From Vitis vinifera (Eukaryota > Streptophyta > Magnoliopsida > Vitales > Vitaceae), in contig NC_081818.1 of NCBI RefSeq assembly GCF_030704535.1, positions 1,377,001-1,441,000 on the forward strand: a stretch of 64,000 nt of DNA. Reading direction: 5' to 3'. A program made the position numbers and the translations under genes. Positions 13,853 through 24,988 of the stretch are shown here, piece by piece. Position 1 is the first letter of the stretch. Each line of letters starts with the position of its first letter. The notes beneath the pieces were generated by a model. That model was given only the letters and a program-made list of their open reading frames with translations, had not been told where the DNA came from and did no database searches.

Positions 13853-16701
13853 ATGATGCAGACTTAGCCTGAGTTTTTTCTCTGGTGGAGCTCAATATTT
13901 TTATCATCATCTCAATTGCATCCTTTGTAGCACTGCCTTCATGCACTATATCATGGATGGGAGCCATGGAGCACTACTACAAAAATAATTTATGGTGTCA
14001 CTATTTATGGTGTCACTTTTAAAATAATGACACCATAGGGTTTATAATTAATAAAGGTGACACATCATATTAAAAATCTTCTATTGAGGTAGTTAGATGA
14101 TGTTAATTTTATATTAATAGTGTCATTTTTTGGAAAGTGACACCATATAAAATAATTTTTTTTAAGTATTATAACTTAATGAGCCTATTTGAGCCCACTT
14201 TTAGAATTAATAATGAAGGCCAATATATAAAAAGCCCATTGTTTCCACATGACACCCATAATCCAAAAAATCTCAATATACAAACCCTATATATAATTAA
14301 AATCATAATCTTCTTCTACTTTTTCTCTCACCCATAGTCAACACGCTCACAACCGACATTCTTCTCTTTGTGGACTCCTAGGTAAGTCAAAATCTCTTAG
14401 ATCTATCATCTTTTTTTATTTTTATTAATGTCATTATATTGATTGTTTCAACGTTTTTGTATTATGGTTTTTATGTTTTTTTTTTTTTTGAGTTGTAGGG
14501 AAGAAAAACTTAGGTTTAAAGTTCTAGCATAAAAGAAAAAACCTGTAGATTAATTGATTTTTTAATCTGAACCAAACACACAATCAACTCCATAAAAACA
14601 AGTGGAAAACAAGAAAAAAGGAATGATTTTTAATATGTATTTGTGTGAGAACGATAGGTACAGATTTTATTTGAGATATATTACCACATAATCTTCATCC
14701 CTTCTAAAAAAATGAGAGAGAGAAAAAAAAAAGGAATGATTTTTCTGTTTGTATCTAAGTGAGAATGAGACACGGAATCTTTAAATCCATTCTTTGGATT
14801 AATCTGCATGAGGATTTTGAGGAAATTTGTTACTGTTTAGTGACGGAAGCCTTTAGTACCAGAATCAATTGTTTGATTGGGTGGGTTCCAATCAGACCCT
14901 AAGGAATGGGTCCAAAGGACGTCATCCATCAGAGTAATGGAGTTCATTATTGTTCTTGTGCCTTGAGTCAAAGTTAACTGACTCATATGCTTCATATCCA
15001 ACACGTGTAGAGGGGAAAAATAAAAGTAATTGTTCTTTATGAATGGATTTGGTTGTGGGCTGGGGATGTTTTTCAAGAGCTTGGAATATTAGGTACAGTA
15101 ATTGGTTTCGTAGCAGTGTGAATGTATTTGAGTTTTACATTTTTTTAAAATATATGGTCATGTAAAATAAAAGTAAAACATTAAGTAAATATAGAAAAGC
15201 CACAAATACATCAACTTGCATGTAAAAGCATTTTTGTGTTTTGTCTTTTACAAGTTTTATAAATTGGAAAATTCTGACACCATACAAAAACATAGAAAAG
15301 CCACAAATACAGCAACTTGCATATTTTTATTTTTATTTTAATTATTTATAGTTGATTAAGTTTATGGTATGCCATGTTGGATGCTTTCAGATTTTACAGA
15401 TCTAAGTTATTTTTATTTTGAGAATAAATATTCCATAATTCAACCTTTTCCTTTTCTTGTTGGTAATCATGCTACATAAAATCTAGGAATGCTAAACACA
15501 TCTCTTTTAAAATTACTATATTTACAATAGGAAAATGGCTTTTATCAAAAGAGAAATATCCTTAAATTGTGTGTGTTTGTTAATGTAGAATAATGGGCGT
15601 TGCTGAATGTTTGTGTCTCTATTACTTGTCCGGGTGAGAGAATAAATTCCCATTTACCCAGAAAATAGTGGGAAGTTCTATAAAGTTGTTTTGAGTGAGA
15701 TTTTCAGATTGGTACATGTGCATAGGGCATTAAGGGATCGTCCTCATTGAGCAAATTCCTCTTGTATGCCAATTCCTTTTAATGAAATTTGCTATTTTAA
15801 ATTAAGTTCTTGGTCACTTAATGCCCATTTCAGCCTCATCTGAGCAAATTAATTTCCGCCTCTTGTTACCCATTTTAGACTTTGTTCAGACATGAAATAA
15901 TGACTGACATCTTCATGAAATCTTGCTGCTTTAGATTAGATTCTTGGTCACTCATATGGCATGATCTAAGTGGAAAATAAGGTGGTGCTTGGTTCACATG
16001 TGCCTGAGAAAATGGCAAACACCTTCATCCTAGGGGCTGCATATTTAGAATTTTGGTATAAGCTCTCTCCCCTGGTCAAAGACTCAACAGTCTGATGCTT
16101 AGAGTCCAAAATATTGATGAAAGCCACAACAAGCTATCCTCATTAATACGTTGAGTTGGTGACTTCCCTTTTCCTTTAATGGTTGTTCTTTGATATGGAA
16201 TCCCATTGACTGCAGTACTTCAAATTGAGCCTTTGTTGATTCTATTTGTTGTTTGTACATGCAAGACCAATTCACGAGGATTATCCTCATTCTCATCAAC
16301 CGGTCCATGGTAAGGCTCTTCTCCCACATGGCTTCCCACACACCCACCCAATCCTGCCCCCCTCCCCCCCCCACATTCCATGAGGTCCTCTCCATGAAAC
16401 AAGAAGCCAACTAGGTCAATTCTTGGGGCCACTTGTACATTTACCTAGGTCATGTTCGGTTAAGTGTTGATGAAAGCAAAAACAAAATGCTAAGAAAACT
16501 GATTTTTCTCAATGAGGTTGAATGAACATCAAACGTAAATACCAACTTATAATAATGACAATTCCAATAACATGTTTCAATCTTATAATGGTTGTTATAT
16601 ATTAATCAATCAAGCAGGGATGAATTAATATGTAAGTAACAGAGTCGGTACTTATTCACAAAGGAAGGACCGAAGAACAGCAAGATTTGATGATGGAAAT
16701 T

Positions 16702-17160
16702 TCAGGTGGCTGTTGTTGTGAACTGGTAAGAGGCATAAGAGAGAGTACCGAGGCTCCAGCTATGGTGGATGAGTTTGGAACCCATGGCTACATGCAATGG
16801 ATAGAAGTGTTCCAGCCATGGGTGGGCCTCTCCGGCATGCGGTGCCTTCTCTTCATAGTGATTTATGTCTTCATATCTTAAACACGAACATGTAAATATA
16901 AATGTCAGAAAATGAAACAAAACAAATGACTGCCGCTGCTTCAATGCATAGGAGCAACTCTATTTTATGTTGCTTGATTTTATGGCAAAGAATAGCGTAT
17001 ATATATAGTAATTGAATGATTACCTTCCATCAAGGAGAGCTTCTTTCAACCAGGTATCAAACTGATCATATGCCCAAGGCACAACCGATTCACTATTGGG
17101 ATTGAGCTAGGGCCCTCAGATTGTGAGTGGCACTTCCAGAACCAATGATGAGGACGCCTT
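16702..17160 (-). pseudogene. Captured fragment of an extradiol ring-cleavage dioxygenase (LigB / DODA-like)
   Basis: Minus strand. The first exon piece (about 17160-17024) encodes GVLIIGSGSATHNLRAL, and further on VVPWAYDQFDTWLKEALL, with a small frame-shifting indel between. A donor GT at 17022-17021 and an acceptor before 16876 bracket a retained intron of about 145 bp. The second piece encodes [20 protein letters not shown], then [10 protein letters not shown] and [18 protein letters not shown], which are plant DODA-like signatures. It lies wholly inside the CACTA element. The intron means the capture was at DNA level, not through an mRNA. The N-terminal metal-binding part was not found. 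Non-functional. Confidence 0.8.
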
Positions 17161-18189
17161 TTTTAAAGTCTTCCAGACCTACTTGTCCTCCTTATCCACC
17201 CCAACATCTTTTGCTAAAATGCTTGATACGAAATCTATAACCAGCTTAAGCTCCTAGCAACAGAACCTTGCAAGAAACCTTAGGTTTCAATGACCTCTCC
17301 CTCCATCTGAACCACAAAAAAACCCCACTTCTCTGGCTACTGCCACGCTAAAGAAGACCTAAAAATGATCCTTTGAATGACACTTCCCATGCCTAACATC
17401 AAACCAAACTTGGTTCTGAGCCCCTCTTTTGTCGTTTGTGGTACAAGTAAGACAATAAAATACATTCTCTCCATTTCTGATTGGTTTTGAAATATCCTTT
17501 CCCATCAATCCACCCCAACCTTCACCCACCCAAAAAATGGGAAAAATCTCCACCTCTAGACCCTCCAGATCAGTTCCCTAGCAAAGCCTTAAGGAAGAGC
17601 AAGCTTCGGATTCCAAGATTCCCTCACAAAGCACACAGTCAACCATAAATTCTTCCCACTTCCTCCACTATCATCATGAAAAAGGATTCCAAACCCATGC
17701 TTATAGATACACATGTAATATATATTTAAACTACTGGGGAGCATATTTAAACTACTTTTACATAATTTAAGTGCTTCTATTTATCAAGAATTGTTTTAAA
17801 TAAAAAAAAGGTATATATATGATTCTTGGGGGTCTGATGTATATAGTGGATTAAGGAATACATTGATTAGCATGGGTGACAGAAGAATATGCTTATAGAT
17901 ACACATGTAATATATATTTGTAAGTCATATGAATGACTTGAAGCATGTAATATATATAAATACACATATTCATACTTGAAATATTGCATTTTTTTAGATT
18001 ATTAGTTTAATTTAATGGAGATGAATATTTAGTTGAAAAGTTACAATGTATTATTGAAAATATGACTTGATAGTTGATTATGGATATGTGTCATTTCTAG
18101 TATATAAAAAAAGAATAATTTAAATCTGTAACATTTTATATTGATAATCTATTATTCTTATAACAGGTTCAAAGAGTAAACAAGTCAGT

Positions 18190-18470
18190 ATCAAAGAAGT
18201 TATTACAAGTGTGGCTACTTTGTTATGAGATTCATAAAAGAGATAATTTTTTATCCTACAATTATTGCTTCAAAGGTATTACAAATTTAATGAATTGTAC
18301 ATAGTTTTAGGCTTCCAAATGTTATGCATTTTAATGTTATTTTCTTATTTGATTTCAGTTTAATTGGTGGTAAAAAAACATATTCTCAAGTAGAGTTCGA
18401 TGAAATTAGAGGAGAATGGGCTACTTTTGTGCTACAACTAATCATGAATCATGTTGATGCATCATGATCA
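18190..18470 (+). pseudogene. Remnant of CACTA-encoded Ulp1-like (C48) protease C-terminus
   Basis: Two exon-like pieces. The first encodes CGYFVMRFIKEI near 18215-18250, followed by a GT. The second encodes TYSQVEFDEIRGEWATFVL near 18379-18435 and ends in TGA. The GYFVMR...EI then EFDE.R.EWA.FV pattern closes the Ulp1-like protein of many plant CACTA elements (recognised from memory). No catalytic His-Asp-Cys region was located upstream. Confidence 0.6.
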
Positions 18471-19865
18471 CCATGCATGGTGAGTCCTTTAGCTACTACA
18501 TGAATTTTTCCATAGGTACTCTTTGAATAATGTTTCTATTTGAAAAAAAAAATAGTTCTTAGATTTGTTCATTTATGATAACATCGATCCATGTTTATTT
18601 TCTTCAATACAAATCTATAAAACTCATTAAACTATGTAATGCAGGTATACACTTTTGGGATGGTGGAATGGAGAATAAAAAGAAAGAAGAAGGCAACAAG
18701 ATTTTGGGTTTTTAAATGCAACTCTTATGTCATACGTTGTAGGACATAAATGTTACTTTAATTAGTACTGAGAAATTTAGATTTTTAGATGGGACTTTTA
18801 TGTCATTTTATAGTTAGCCGGTTTTATGCTTATGAAATGGAGGTATACATGAATCTTGGGATCTTTAACATTTGTAAATCATGTTTTGGTATGTATTCAC
18901 TCTTCTTTTTTTAGTTTTGATGGGTTTGATTTGGTGGATGTACTATCTTTTTGTGAACATTTGATATACAAATATTATTAGATGATCAATGTATTATGAG
19001 TTATTCCAGAAACATTACAGAAAAATGAGTTAAATATAATATGATTGTTATATTTATGGACAGAATATAAACAGGTTAATCTTACTTATTAATTCATAAG
19101 CATTACAAAAATCTATAACTAAAAGCAATCATATCTTCCACAATAATTTACAATGATGTGACACCATTACTCAAAGGTGATGCATTTAATATGACATCAT
19201 AACTCAAAGATGATGCATTTAATGCGACACCCTATCATCACTAGAAATATATGGTGTCACTTCCGAATGGGTCACCATTTATCTACTTTGGTGTCACTTC
19301 CAAATACGTCACCAATTGGTACCCTCTATGGTGTCAGTGGAGAAGGTGACACTATGTTGTAATGACACCTTATGTATATGGTGACTCGTTATAAATGACA
19401 CCATATATCTTTTTCCTTGTAGTGGAGAACATACTTTTTAGGGCATCTAAGACATAAACTTTGGATTCAAGTAGATCATTGGTTAATAATGCAGTGAATT
19501 GGCTAATAGTAGTTATATCTGATTTGTGGATTAAATGGTTCAATGTCTTTGCTGCAATTTCTTTCACATTTGAGCTCCCATTCTTCAAAAGCCATAATAA
19601 AGCAGGGACAACATTAGCACTTTCAACGCATGCCCGTATATCTTCACTATGATTACAAAGGTTCCCAAGGATTGTTGCAGAATCTTCCTTGGCTTTTGCA
19701 GACCCTGTCTCTAGAATTTGTACAAGTGGAGGTATGCCACCGGCAGCAGTGATAGCCCATTTGCTTTCATCATTTTCATTAGATGAAGGCAAAGCAACGC
19801 AACTGCACATTCTTGTTGTTGTTCTAATGAAAGCCCAATAAGAGATATCAACAACTAAACACCCT

Positions 19866-20459
19866 CACGACCTTGAAGTGAATGCCCTAGACTGTTTTCA
19901 TGATCCAACCTGAGATCTTTTAGCCGGTTCAGCTCTGGCAAAACCAATGAACCAAGATCAGACCGGTCCTTCTTCCTTAGCTCACCACAATTCAAAGCCA
20001 TTTTTTCAAATGATAAAACCTCCTCAACTGGCCAATATTCCAGGAACAAATTGATTGTGATTTCCCAGTGAACCACATCCCCACCATTGAACTTGATGCG
20101 GATAAAATGGACACCCTCCACGTGATCTAGAAGACTTGTTTTCCAGCTGAAATAGTCAAACGAAACATGTCTCATAATCTCTACTGGGCCTTCTCTCTGG
20201 CAATGTTCCATGGAACGAGGTCCTAAAGAATTCTACACACTGGCCCAACCAGGTCCCTTGCAGGACACGCTTCCAATCAGGGTATAGACATATAGACAAG
20301 CTTACCATTGCAGCAACATGGCCCTTGATACGCTCAGCTGCAAGCTCAACATATCACATGTCTAGATTCATCAATCAGAGCATAAACACAACTGAATCTA
20401 CGTCTTTTGAGACATTCTGATTCTTCAAAACCCTAGTTGCAACCTCAAACTCAAAAACC
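19866..20459 (-). pseudogene. Unrecognised captured gene piece(s)
   Basis: A 118-codon minus-strand open frame (19855-20211) reads like genuine coding sequence (HVSFDYFSWKTSLLDHVEG, INLFLEYWPVEEVLSFEKMA), and a piece reading AAERIKGHVAAM lies near 20320-20350. I cannot name the source genes. The position and strand match the recognisable fragments on either side. Confidence 0.35.
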
Positions 20460-20560
20460 ATATCATCTTCATGAATTTCTCATGGTTTATCTACCCATCA
20501 CCATCTACATCAGCATCTCTAATCATCTCATCAAATCTTTCATCAGTCAACTTCCCTTTA
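20460..20560 (-). pseudogene. Calmodulin EF-hand 4 fragment
   Basis: Minus strand encodes KLTDERFDEMIRDADVDGDG, then a TAG stop where calmodulin has Gln, then INHEKFMKMI. This matches the last EF-hand loop of plant calmodulin, with the DxDxDG loop residues kept. Only about 33 codons are present, fused to unrelated sequence upstream. Confidence 0.75.
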
Positions 20561-20830
20561 CATTTTAATTCAACGGTCGAAGCTTTTAGGTTCGCAACTC
20601 CATCTTCCAAATCCCTTAAATCCATACTCCATTTCATGACAGGCGGGGGTGGCGACTCGTCCTTATAAAACGACAAATCGAGAACAGAGACTGAACTCGG
20701 TTACAACTCAGAAGCTATAATCTCAACTACATTGTGAAGCAGCTTGTCACATCTCTTTAGAAGATTTCTTCCTTCGAGCCTTAATCTCTGCAACTCTATA
20801 TCGACATGTAAAGGAGTACTGATGTTGCTA
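20561..20830 (-). pseudogene. Possible LONGIFOLIA/TRM-family fragment plus unassigned coding sequence
   Basis: The part reading VSVLDLSFYKDESPPPPV (about 20645-20700) resembles the PSPVSVLD-type motif of plant LONGIFOLIA/TRM (DUF4378) proteins. This is a judgement from memory with modest confidence. Upstream, 20703-20827 encodes a helical segment (LQRLRLEGRNLLKRCDKLL) that I cannot place. Confidence 0.35.
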
Positions 20831-21120
20831 TTGTTCAACCTCCCACCTCGTCTTCGCAATGGCTCCATTATGCACAGGCACATACTTCTCAAGCTTTTGG
20901 AATAGCTTTTTGACATTTGGAGCAGACACAATAATGTGGCGCTGTGAAGATTTGATGAAGCTATTATCCACTGCTTTGTCAATGAAGGTGGGTAGGTTGT
21001 TGTAGTAGCCATCCACACGAAACAAATCCACTGGTTCATCGCGGATTTCGAGCTATGCCCATGAGATGATTTCATGCAATTCCTTTAGAGTTCCCTACCC
21101 ACCTGGTAAGGCACTGAAGA
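20828..21120 (-). pseudogene. LOG-family cytokinin riboside 5'-monophosphate phosphoribohydrolase, C-terminal fragment
   Basis: Intact LOG enzymes release active cytokinin bases from their nucleotides. The minus strand reads FSALPGG, a stop, then GTLKELHEIISWA, a second stop, then RVDGYYNNLPTFIDKAVDN and RHIIVSAPNVKKLFQKLE. The family motif PGGYGTxxE is hit exactly: its Tyr codon is TAG (21097-21095). The second TAG lies where LOG proteins have Gln. The N-terminal Rossmann half is absent. Clear pseudogene. Confidence 0.85.
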
Positions 21121-21159
21121 AATCAGAGTGACGAACCATTTCTGCTCTTCTTTGGTGTG

Positions 21160-21440
21160 TGTTTGACAATGGGAAGGTAGAGAAGGGTTGATGGAAATGC
21201 AGTTGTTACACCCTCCCTTCCAAATAAATTAGCTTTTAATCGCAATGTCATTTGCACAAGGGTATTGCTAGCAACATTTAATTCTCCAATGATCTGTACC
21301 ATCTCATCGTCTTTAGATGCAACTTGGGAAAGATTTTCCTTTGATAGGATGCTAATGTTTACTCCTGTAACACTCATCACTTCATAAACGAAGGGCCCCA
21401 TCTTTATCAACAAAGTATCCGATTTGTGAGCTTGGAGTGA
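21160..21440 (-). pseudogene. KH-domain RNA-binding protein fragment
   Basis: Minus strand encodes ILSKENLSQVASKDDEMVQI and then IGELNVASNTLVQMTLRLKA...REG, which is the end of one KH domain plus the linker typical of plant poly(rC)-binding/HEN4-like KH proteins. The N-terminal part (VTGVNISILSKE) is also recognisable. No complete gene is present; one domain's worth remains. Confidence 0.7.
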
Positions 21441-21487
21441 GTAGACAGGTAGTGACCACAGAATCAACAGGATCTTTTTCAGCTTTC

Positions 21488-21714
21488 TCACTTCATCGCG
21501 TTTAAGGAAATTGGAGAAGAAGTTACCATGAAGTCGAGGCCAATGTAAAATCCCAATGCTAACACTACTGTCACCATAGCATAAGCAAGAAAATAACTAT
21601 AGCAACAACAGTAGAAATGGACCCAACAAATCCATAAACTTCTGCAGGATTGGGACCATGCTCTCCAGCCACATCGAACCTAGAAGACTCGTCATCTGGA
21701 TTTGGGAAGGACAT
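21488..21714 (-). pseudogene. PIG-P-like (GPI-GlcNAc transferase subunit P) fragment with internal deletion
   Basis: Starts with ATG at 21714-21712 (MSFPNPDDESSRFDVAGEHG, then EVYGFVGSISTVVAIVIFL), matching the first membrane segment of plant PIG-P. It then jumps straight to AYAMVTVVLALGFYIGLDFM, the second membrane segment, and ends at TGA (21490-21488). The loop between the two membrane spans is deleted and the frame shifts at the junction. PIG-P acts in the ER in the first step of GPI-anchor synthesis; this copy cannot. Confidence 0.75.
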
Positions 21715-21989
21715 TGTTTCCCTTTTCTATTTTGGACAGACTGAGGATTTTTTTGGGACTACTGACAGAATGGCGATTTTCCGTGTCTTTCTCTTTTAAA
21801 TTTCCAGGCCTCTAGTCCATACAGATCTCATTTTGATTGAGAGTTGGAACATGCAACAAAAGCAGTCAGAACTCCTTACCGCTGGTAAAACAATGAACTG
21901 GTACAATTTGATTTCGCTTTTGGTAGCCCTAACTGGGGTATCTCCTTTCCTCCGTTGTGTTCATGGCCTCCAGGTTAGAACTGTGCTTT

Positions 21990-22330
21990 TATAATGGGTA
22001 TAATGATGAGTATGATGATGAGTGACGCCAAGAGTTGAAGGTAGTGGGTTTAACAAATAGAGAAATGAGTTTGCCATGTTGTTTCAAACTAGTGTGGTTT
22101 GTCTTGAGATTCAGGCCTGATGGAATAGATTTTTGGTGGAAGAGTTTGCAAAGGTTCGTGAAACCATGCGTGGCCATGCAAAGGTGAAGGAGAAGTGAGT
22201 CTAGTGGTGGAATGAATGGAAAGAGGTAAATGAGTAAAAAGAATAGTGAGATGGGCGAGTGCAAGAAGTGGTGGGAAAAAATAGGTTTACAGGGTATTAC
22301 CAGATGGGAATATGGGTGTGATGATAGCAT
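21990..22330 (-). pseudogene. Open frame of unknown origin in the gene-fragment cluster
   Basis: A 113-codon open frame. Its second half (from MATHGFTNLCKLFHQKS on) has a Ser/Thr/Lys-rich composition like an organelle-targeting N-terminus. No family was recognised. It is probably another captured piece. Confidence 0.3.
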
Positions 22331-22960
22331 TAGCTGCTGGTAATAGGCACCATCATTAGTGGGAATACTGTCACTGGGAGAGTCATCACCATTGGGGCAC
22401 TGTTGCCGATATGAACCTGAGCTCGGGATGCTGTAAATGTGCTTACATGTTGCTCAATGCTTGTTGATGCAACCTTAGCATTACTTTTAATAATCCCTAC
22501 AACATCAAGAGGCACATGAACTGAACTTGTAGCAACTTTCTCTTCATTACATTCACTATGGAAGCATAAGACCTCTTTGGTTCATCTTCTTTTCTTCAGA
22601 AACTGATCCCCTTTTTATTTTCTGTTAGACCACATGCTTCCTCATCATTGGCAGCAGTGACGGAGAGAGTGGTTGGTGCATGAAAGAACAATGAGAAAAT
22701 TTCGTCGTTCCCACCAAGTGAATCCTAGTACACTGATGATATTTTCGAGTGCAAGAGGTCTCTTATTAATATGGTTGCCATCTTTGAAACAAATACCATA
22801 AGATCATGTTCTTTTAGCTTATTCAGATCCAACAAGATCTACCCAATGGAGCTTTGCACTTAAATACTTCTCATCGTCTCCTCATTGGAACAATTATCAC
22901 TAGGAAAATTTGGATGCAATCCTCAAGACAGGGGAAGACAATAAGAACATAGCACAAGGG
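22331..22960 (-). pseudogene. Probable G3BP-like (NTF2-RRM) protein fragment
   Basis: Minus strand around 22600-22540 encodes EDEPKRSYASIVNVMK, like the (A/E)PKKSYASIVKVMK linker of plant G3BP-like NTF2-RRM proteins. A frame change then leads into VPLDVVGIIKSNAKVASTS (down to 22331). Upstream (22680-22620), NDEEACGLTEN may be the preceding acidic linker. Neither the NTF2 nor the RRM domain was seen. Confidence 0.45.
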
Positions 22961-23735
22961 ATAGGAACAAAATAATCCCATACAAGCCACGTTTCATATT
23001 CGAATCAACGAGCTTAGATAAGGGTGAGTGAAACCAAACGAGTATTAAATGGAAATCAAAACATGGTTGCAGGTACTTTCATGAGGAAGCTGAAATAGGG
23101 CCAAATTAATCTTCAACAAAAACCAAATAAATGAGGAACATGAACATGCTATAACACCACCAAACCAACCTAAAGGTCAGCCGAAATATACATGTAGCAT
23201 TTGACGTTTATTTCCAATCAACAAATAACACTCAAGAATCAGTAGAGAAAGGAAAGAAAAGCATGCTAGTTTGGATGAGTAAGAAACCCATGATAATCAT
23301 ACTTGAAAATGGTCCTCTCCAAGAAGTCGTGTCGGATTTCTAGCTATCCTTACTCAAAAAAAAAAAAAAAATCCCAGAAAATCCACAAACTGCCTCATTG
23401 ATTCTCTCTTTTTCCCTCTATCTATCCTTTGTCTTCTCTCCCAAGCAACCCTCTCACTGTAACCAGCTCCCCTTTATTCTTCTTCTTTTGCCTCGAAGGC
23501 TTACATTTCTCTATAATCTCCCATTGACCTTCTCTAGAGAAAAGCCTAGAAAATACTTCTTCATTCTTCTCTCTCCCACTCTTTGTAACTAGTTCACTCA
23601 AAAAAATATCTTTCACCCTCTGTCTTGCCTCCCAAGCAAAAAAAAAAATCCTCTAACCAGCGACCTCCCAATCTTCCCTCTCTCTACTCTCAAAACTCTC
23701 TCCCCAAGCTCTAATGAAAAACCTCTTTGTAACTC

Positions 23736-23781
<46 letters not shown>

Positions 23782-24005
23782 CCCCCCCCAAGCTTGCTCC
23801 CCAAGCCATACCCAAAATATCTCTGTAACAACCACCAAATCCTCCTTATCTCTAACAAAATACGCTCCTCTACCAAATATTACTTGACATGTGTTGCCAC
23901 CCTATTGCTTCTTCAATCTACTATTGTGATTCACGAACAGCCAACCATGAGTCGACATGTGGTCTTCTAGGATTGTGACACTTGGTAAAAATGAGTTGTG
24001 GAAAA
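22961..24005. other. Non-coding, pyrimidine-rich region
   Basis: Bases 23395-23880 are strongly C/T-biased on the plus strand (CTCTCTTTT-like words), including a long CT microsatellite (about 23737-23779) followed by a C run. The open frames here are simple-repeat artefacts. The surrounding sequence has no gene signal and is probably mobile-element interior. Confidence 0.5.
23737..23789. repeat. (CT)n microsatellite followed by poly-C
   Basis: About 20 CT units directly followed by about 10 C residues. Confidence 0.9.
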
Positions 24006-24589
24006 GTGCATGAAAATGAGCCCCAAAATGAGGGTCTACAAATATGCCCCTCTTCGGTAAAGCTCACGAATGTATGGAATATGAACACTGACGTGAAAAA
24101 AAAGGGTGAATAGTGAGTGAAATGTAGTGAACTCTATCGAAGAACAAAGGAGACCCCTAGAGGGACACTAGCAAAACACGAACTCACTCAAGCTAACAGA
24201 TGAACAAAAAGGCTCTAAAATCCTAAGAGGAAAGTGGATCTCTCAAAGTGCCTCTGAATCCACACTAAGGATCTAGACTCCCTCTAAGACATCTCCAAAA
24301 GTGACTCGAAGGTCAATGTCAAATATGAGTAATGGTCGAACCACCTTAGGGTACAAGACAAAGTGCGTTCAAAGGAGACCGCTCTATGTAAACCACATGA
24401 GAATGTTGAGTGTAAGGTGCCCAATCAACATGACTGAAATATGTGTCGCGAACTCAAATGACTATGTCATGTGCAATGGAAGGGGAAATCTAGAAGAGCA
24501 TGATGAATAAGTGATAAACACAAGGTAACAAGGTGAGGAAAATGAGGGTGAATGCAAAACCATGAAGGTCAGATATGCAATGCTAGTGG

Positions 24590-24988
24590 ATATGAATGTT
24601 AGGAACTATGACTTTGAATGACAAGGCTGAGGAGAAATGACTTTGAACGTCAAAAGAAAGGAAACATGATGACTCAAAATGCTTGAATGAGTATGTACAA
24701 CGACTTTAAACGCTAAAACTAGGGAGTGACAGTGGCATCGAATGCCTGAATGGGTATGCATAACGACTCTGAATGCCAAAACTAAAGAAAGATTGTGACT
24801 CAAAATGCATGAATGGGTATGAAAAACGACTCTGAACGCCAAAACTAAAGAAAAATTGTGACACTGAACGCTGAACTGAACAATGGCTTTGGGCGCCAAA
24901 ATGAAGACGCAGCTCTGAACGCCAAATTGAAGGATATGATAGCTTTGAATGTCAAACTGAAGATGTGGCTCTGAACGTCAAACGGAAG
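24590..24988. repeat. Degenerate minisatellite, left half
   Basis: About ten imperfect units built on CTCTGAACGCCAAAACTAAAG with irregular spacing of about 30-60 bp; variants include GAATGCC, GAACGTC and GGGCGCC. It stops exactly where the Copia LTR begins and resumes after the Copia element at 50238, so it was one array before the insertion. Confidence 0.8.

Larger units (their letters stand above)
13972..19424. mobile_element. CACTA (En/Spm-type) DNA transposon, internally decayed
   Basis: The left end is CACTACTACAAAAATAA and the right end is TTTTTCCTTGTAGTG, which is an inverted CACTAC terminus. A 3-bp duplication, GAG, flanks both ends (13969-13971 and 19425-19427), as expected for CACTA elements. 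Both ends carry subterminal repeats of ATGGTGTCA/TGACACCAT (many copies in 13988-14150 and 19155-19410). The interior keeps a remnant Ulp1-like protease tail, a captured host-gene fragment, and two short duplicated blocks (15190 with 15292; 17698 with 17890). I found no intact TNP2-type transposase, so it is presumably non-autonomous. Confidence 0.88.
13853..19865 (-). pseudogene. CSI1-like (CELLULOSE SYNTHASE INTERACTIVE) ARM-repeat fragment, split by a CACTA element
   Basis: Intact CSI1 links cellulose synthase complexes to cortical microtubules. Read on the minus strand, about 19865-19425 encodes ARM-repeat sequence ([49 protein letters not shown]). The same frame context resumes at 13971-13853 (DIVHEGSATKDAIEMMIKIL, then KSASSLAGIFNL). 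The 5.45 kb between is a transposon with a GAG target duplication. Only a short internal part of a protein that is normally about 2,100 residues is present. A frameshift occurs near 19785, and similarity stops after the SLAGIFNL block. It is a non-functional fragment and one of a row of gene pieces on the same strand. Confidence 0.8.

Noticed and set aside
14837..15076. Minus-strand open frame inside the CACTA element
   Set aside because: No recognisable motif and a chance length for this base composition; not supported as a gene.
16099..16432. Overlapping minus-strand open frames near the LigB fragment
   Set aside because: Two different frames overlap, the glycine run comes from a poly-C tract, and no family was recognised. 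Could be a further captured piece but cannot be supported.
23613..23876. Minus-strand open frames with an RERERERE run
   Set aside because: Produced by the CT microsatellite; no other coding signal.
24590..24988. CRISPR-like array
   Set aside because: Units are degenerate and irregular, there are no unique spacers of constant length, and the genome is a plant nuclear one.
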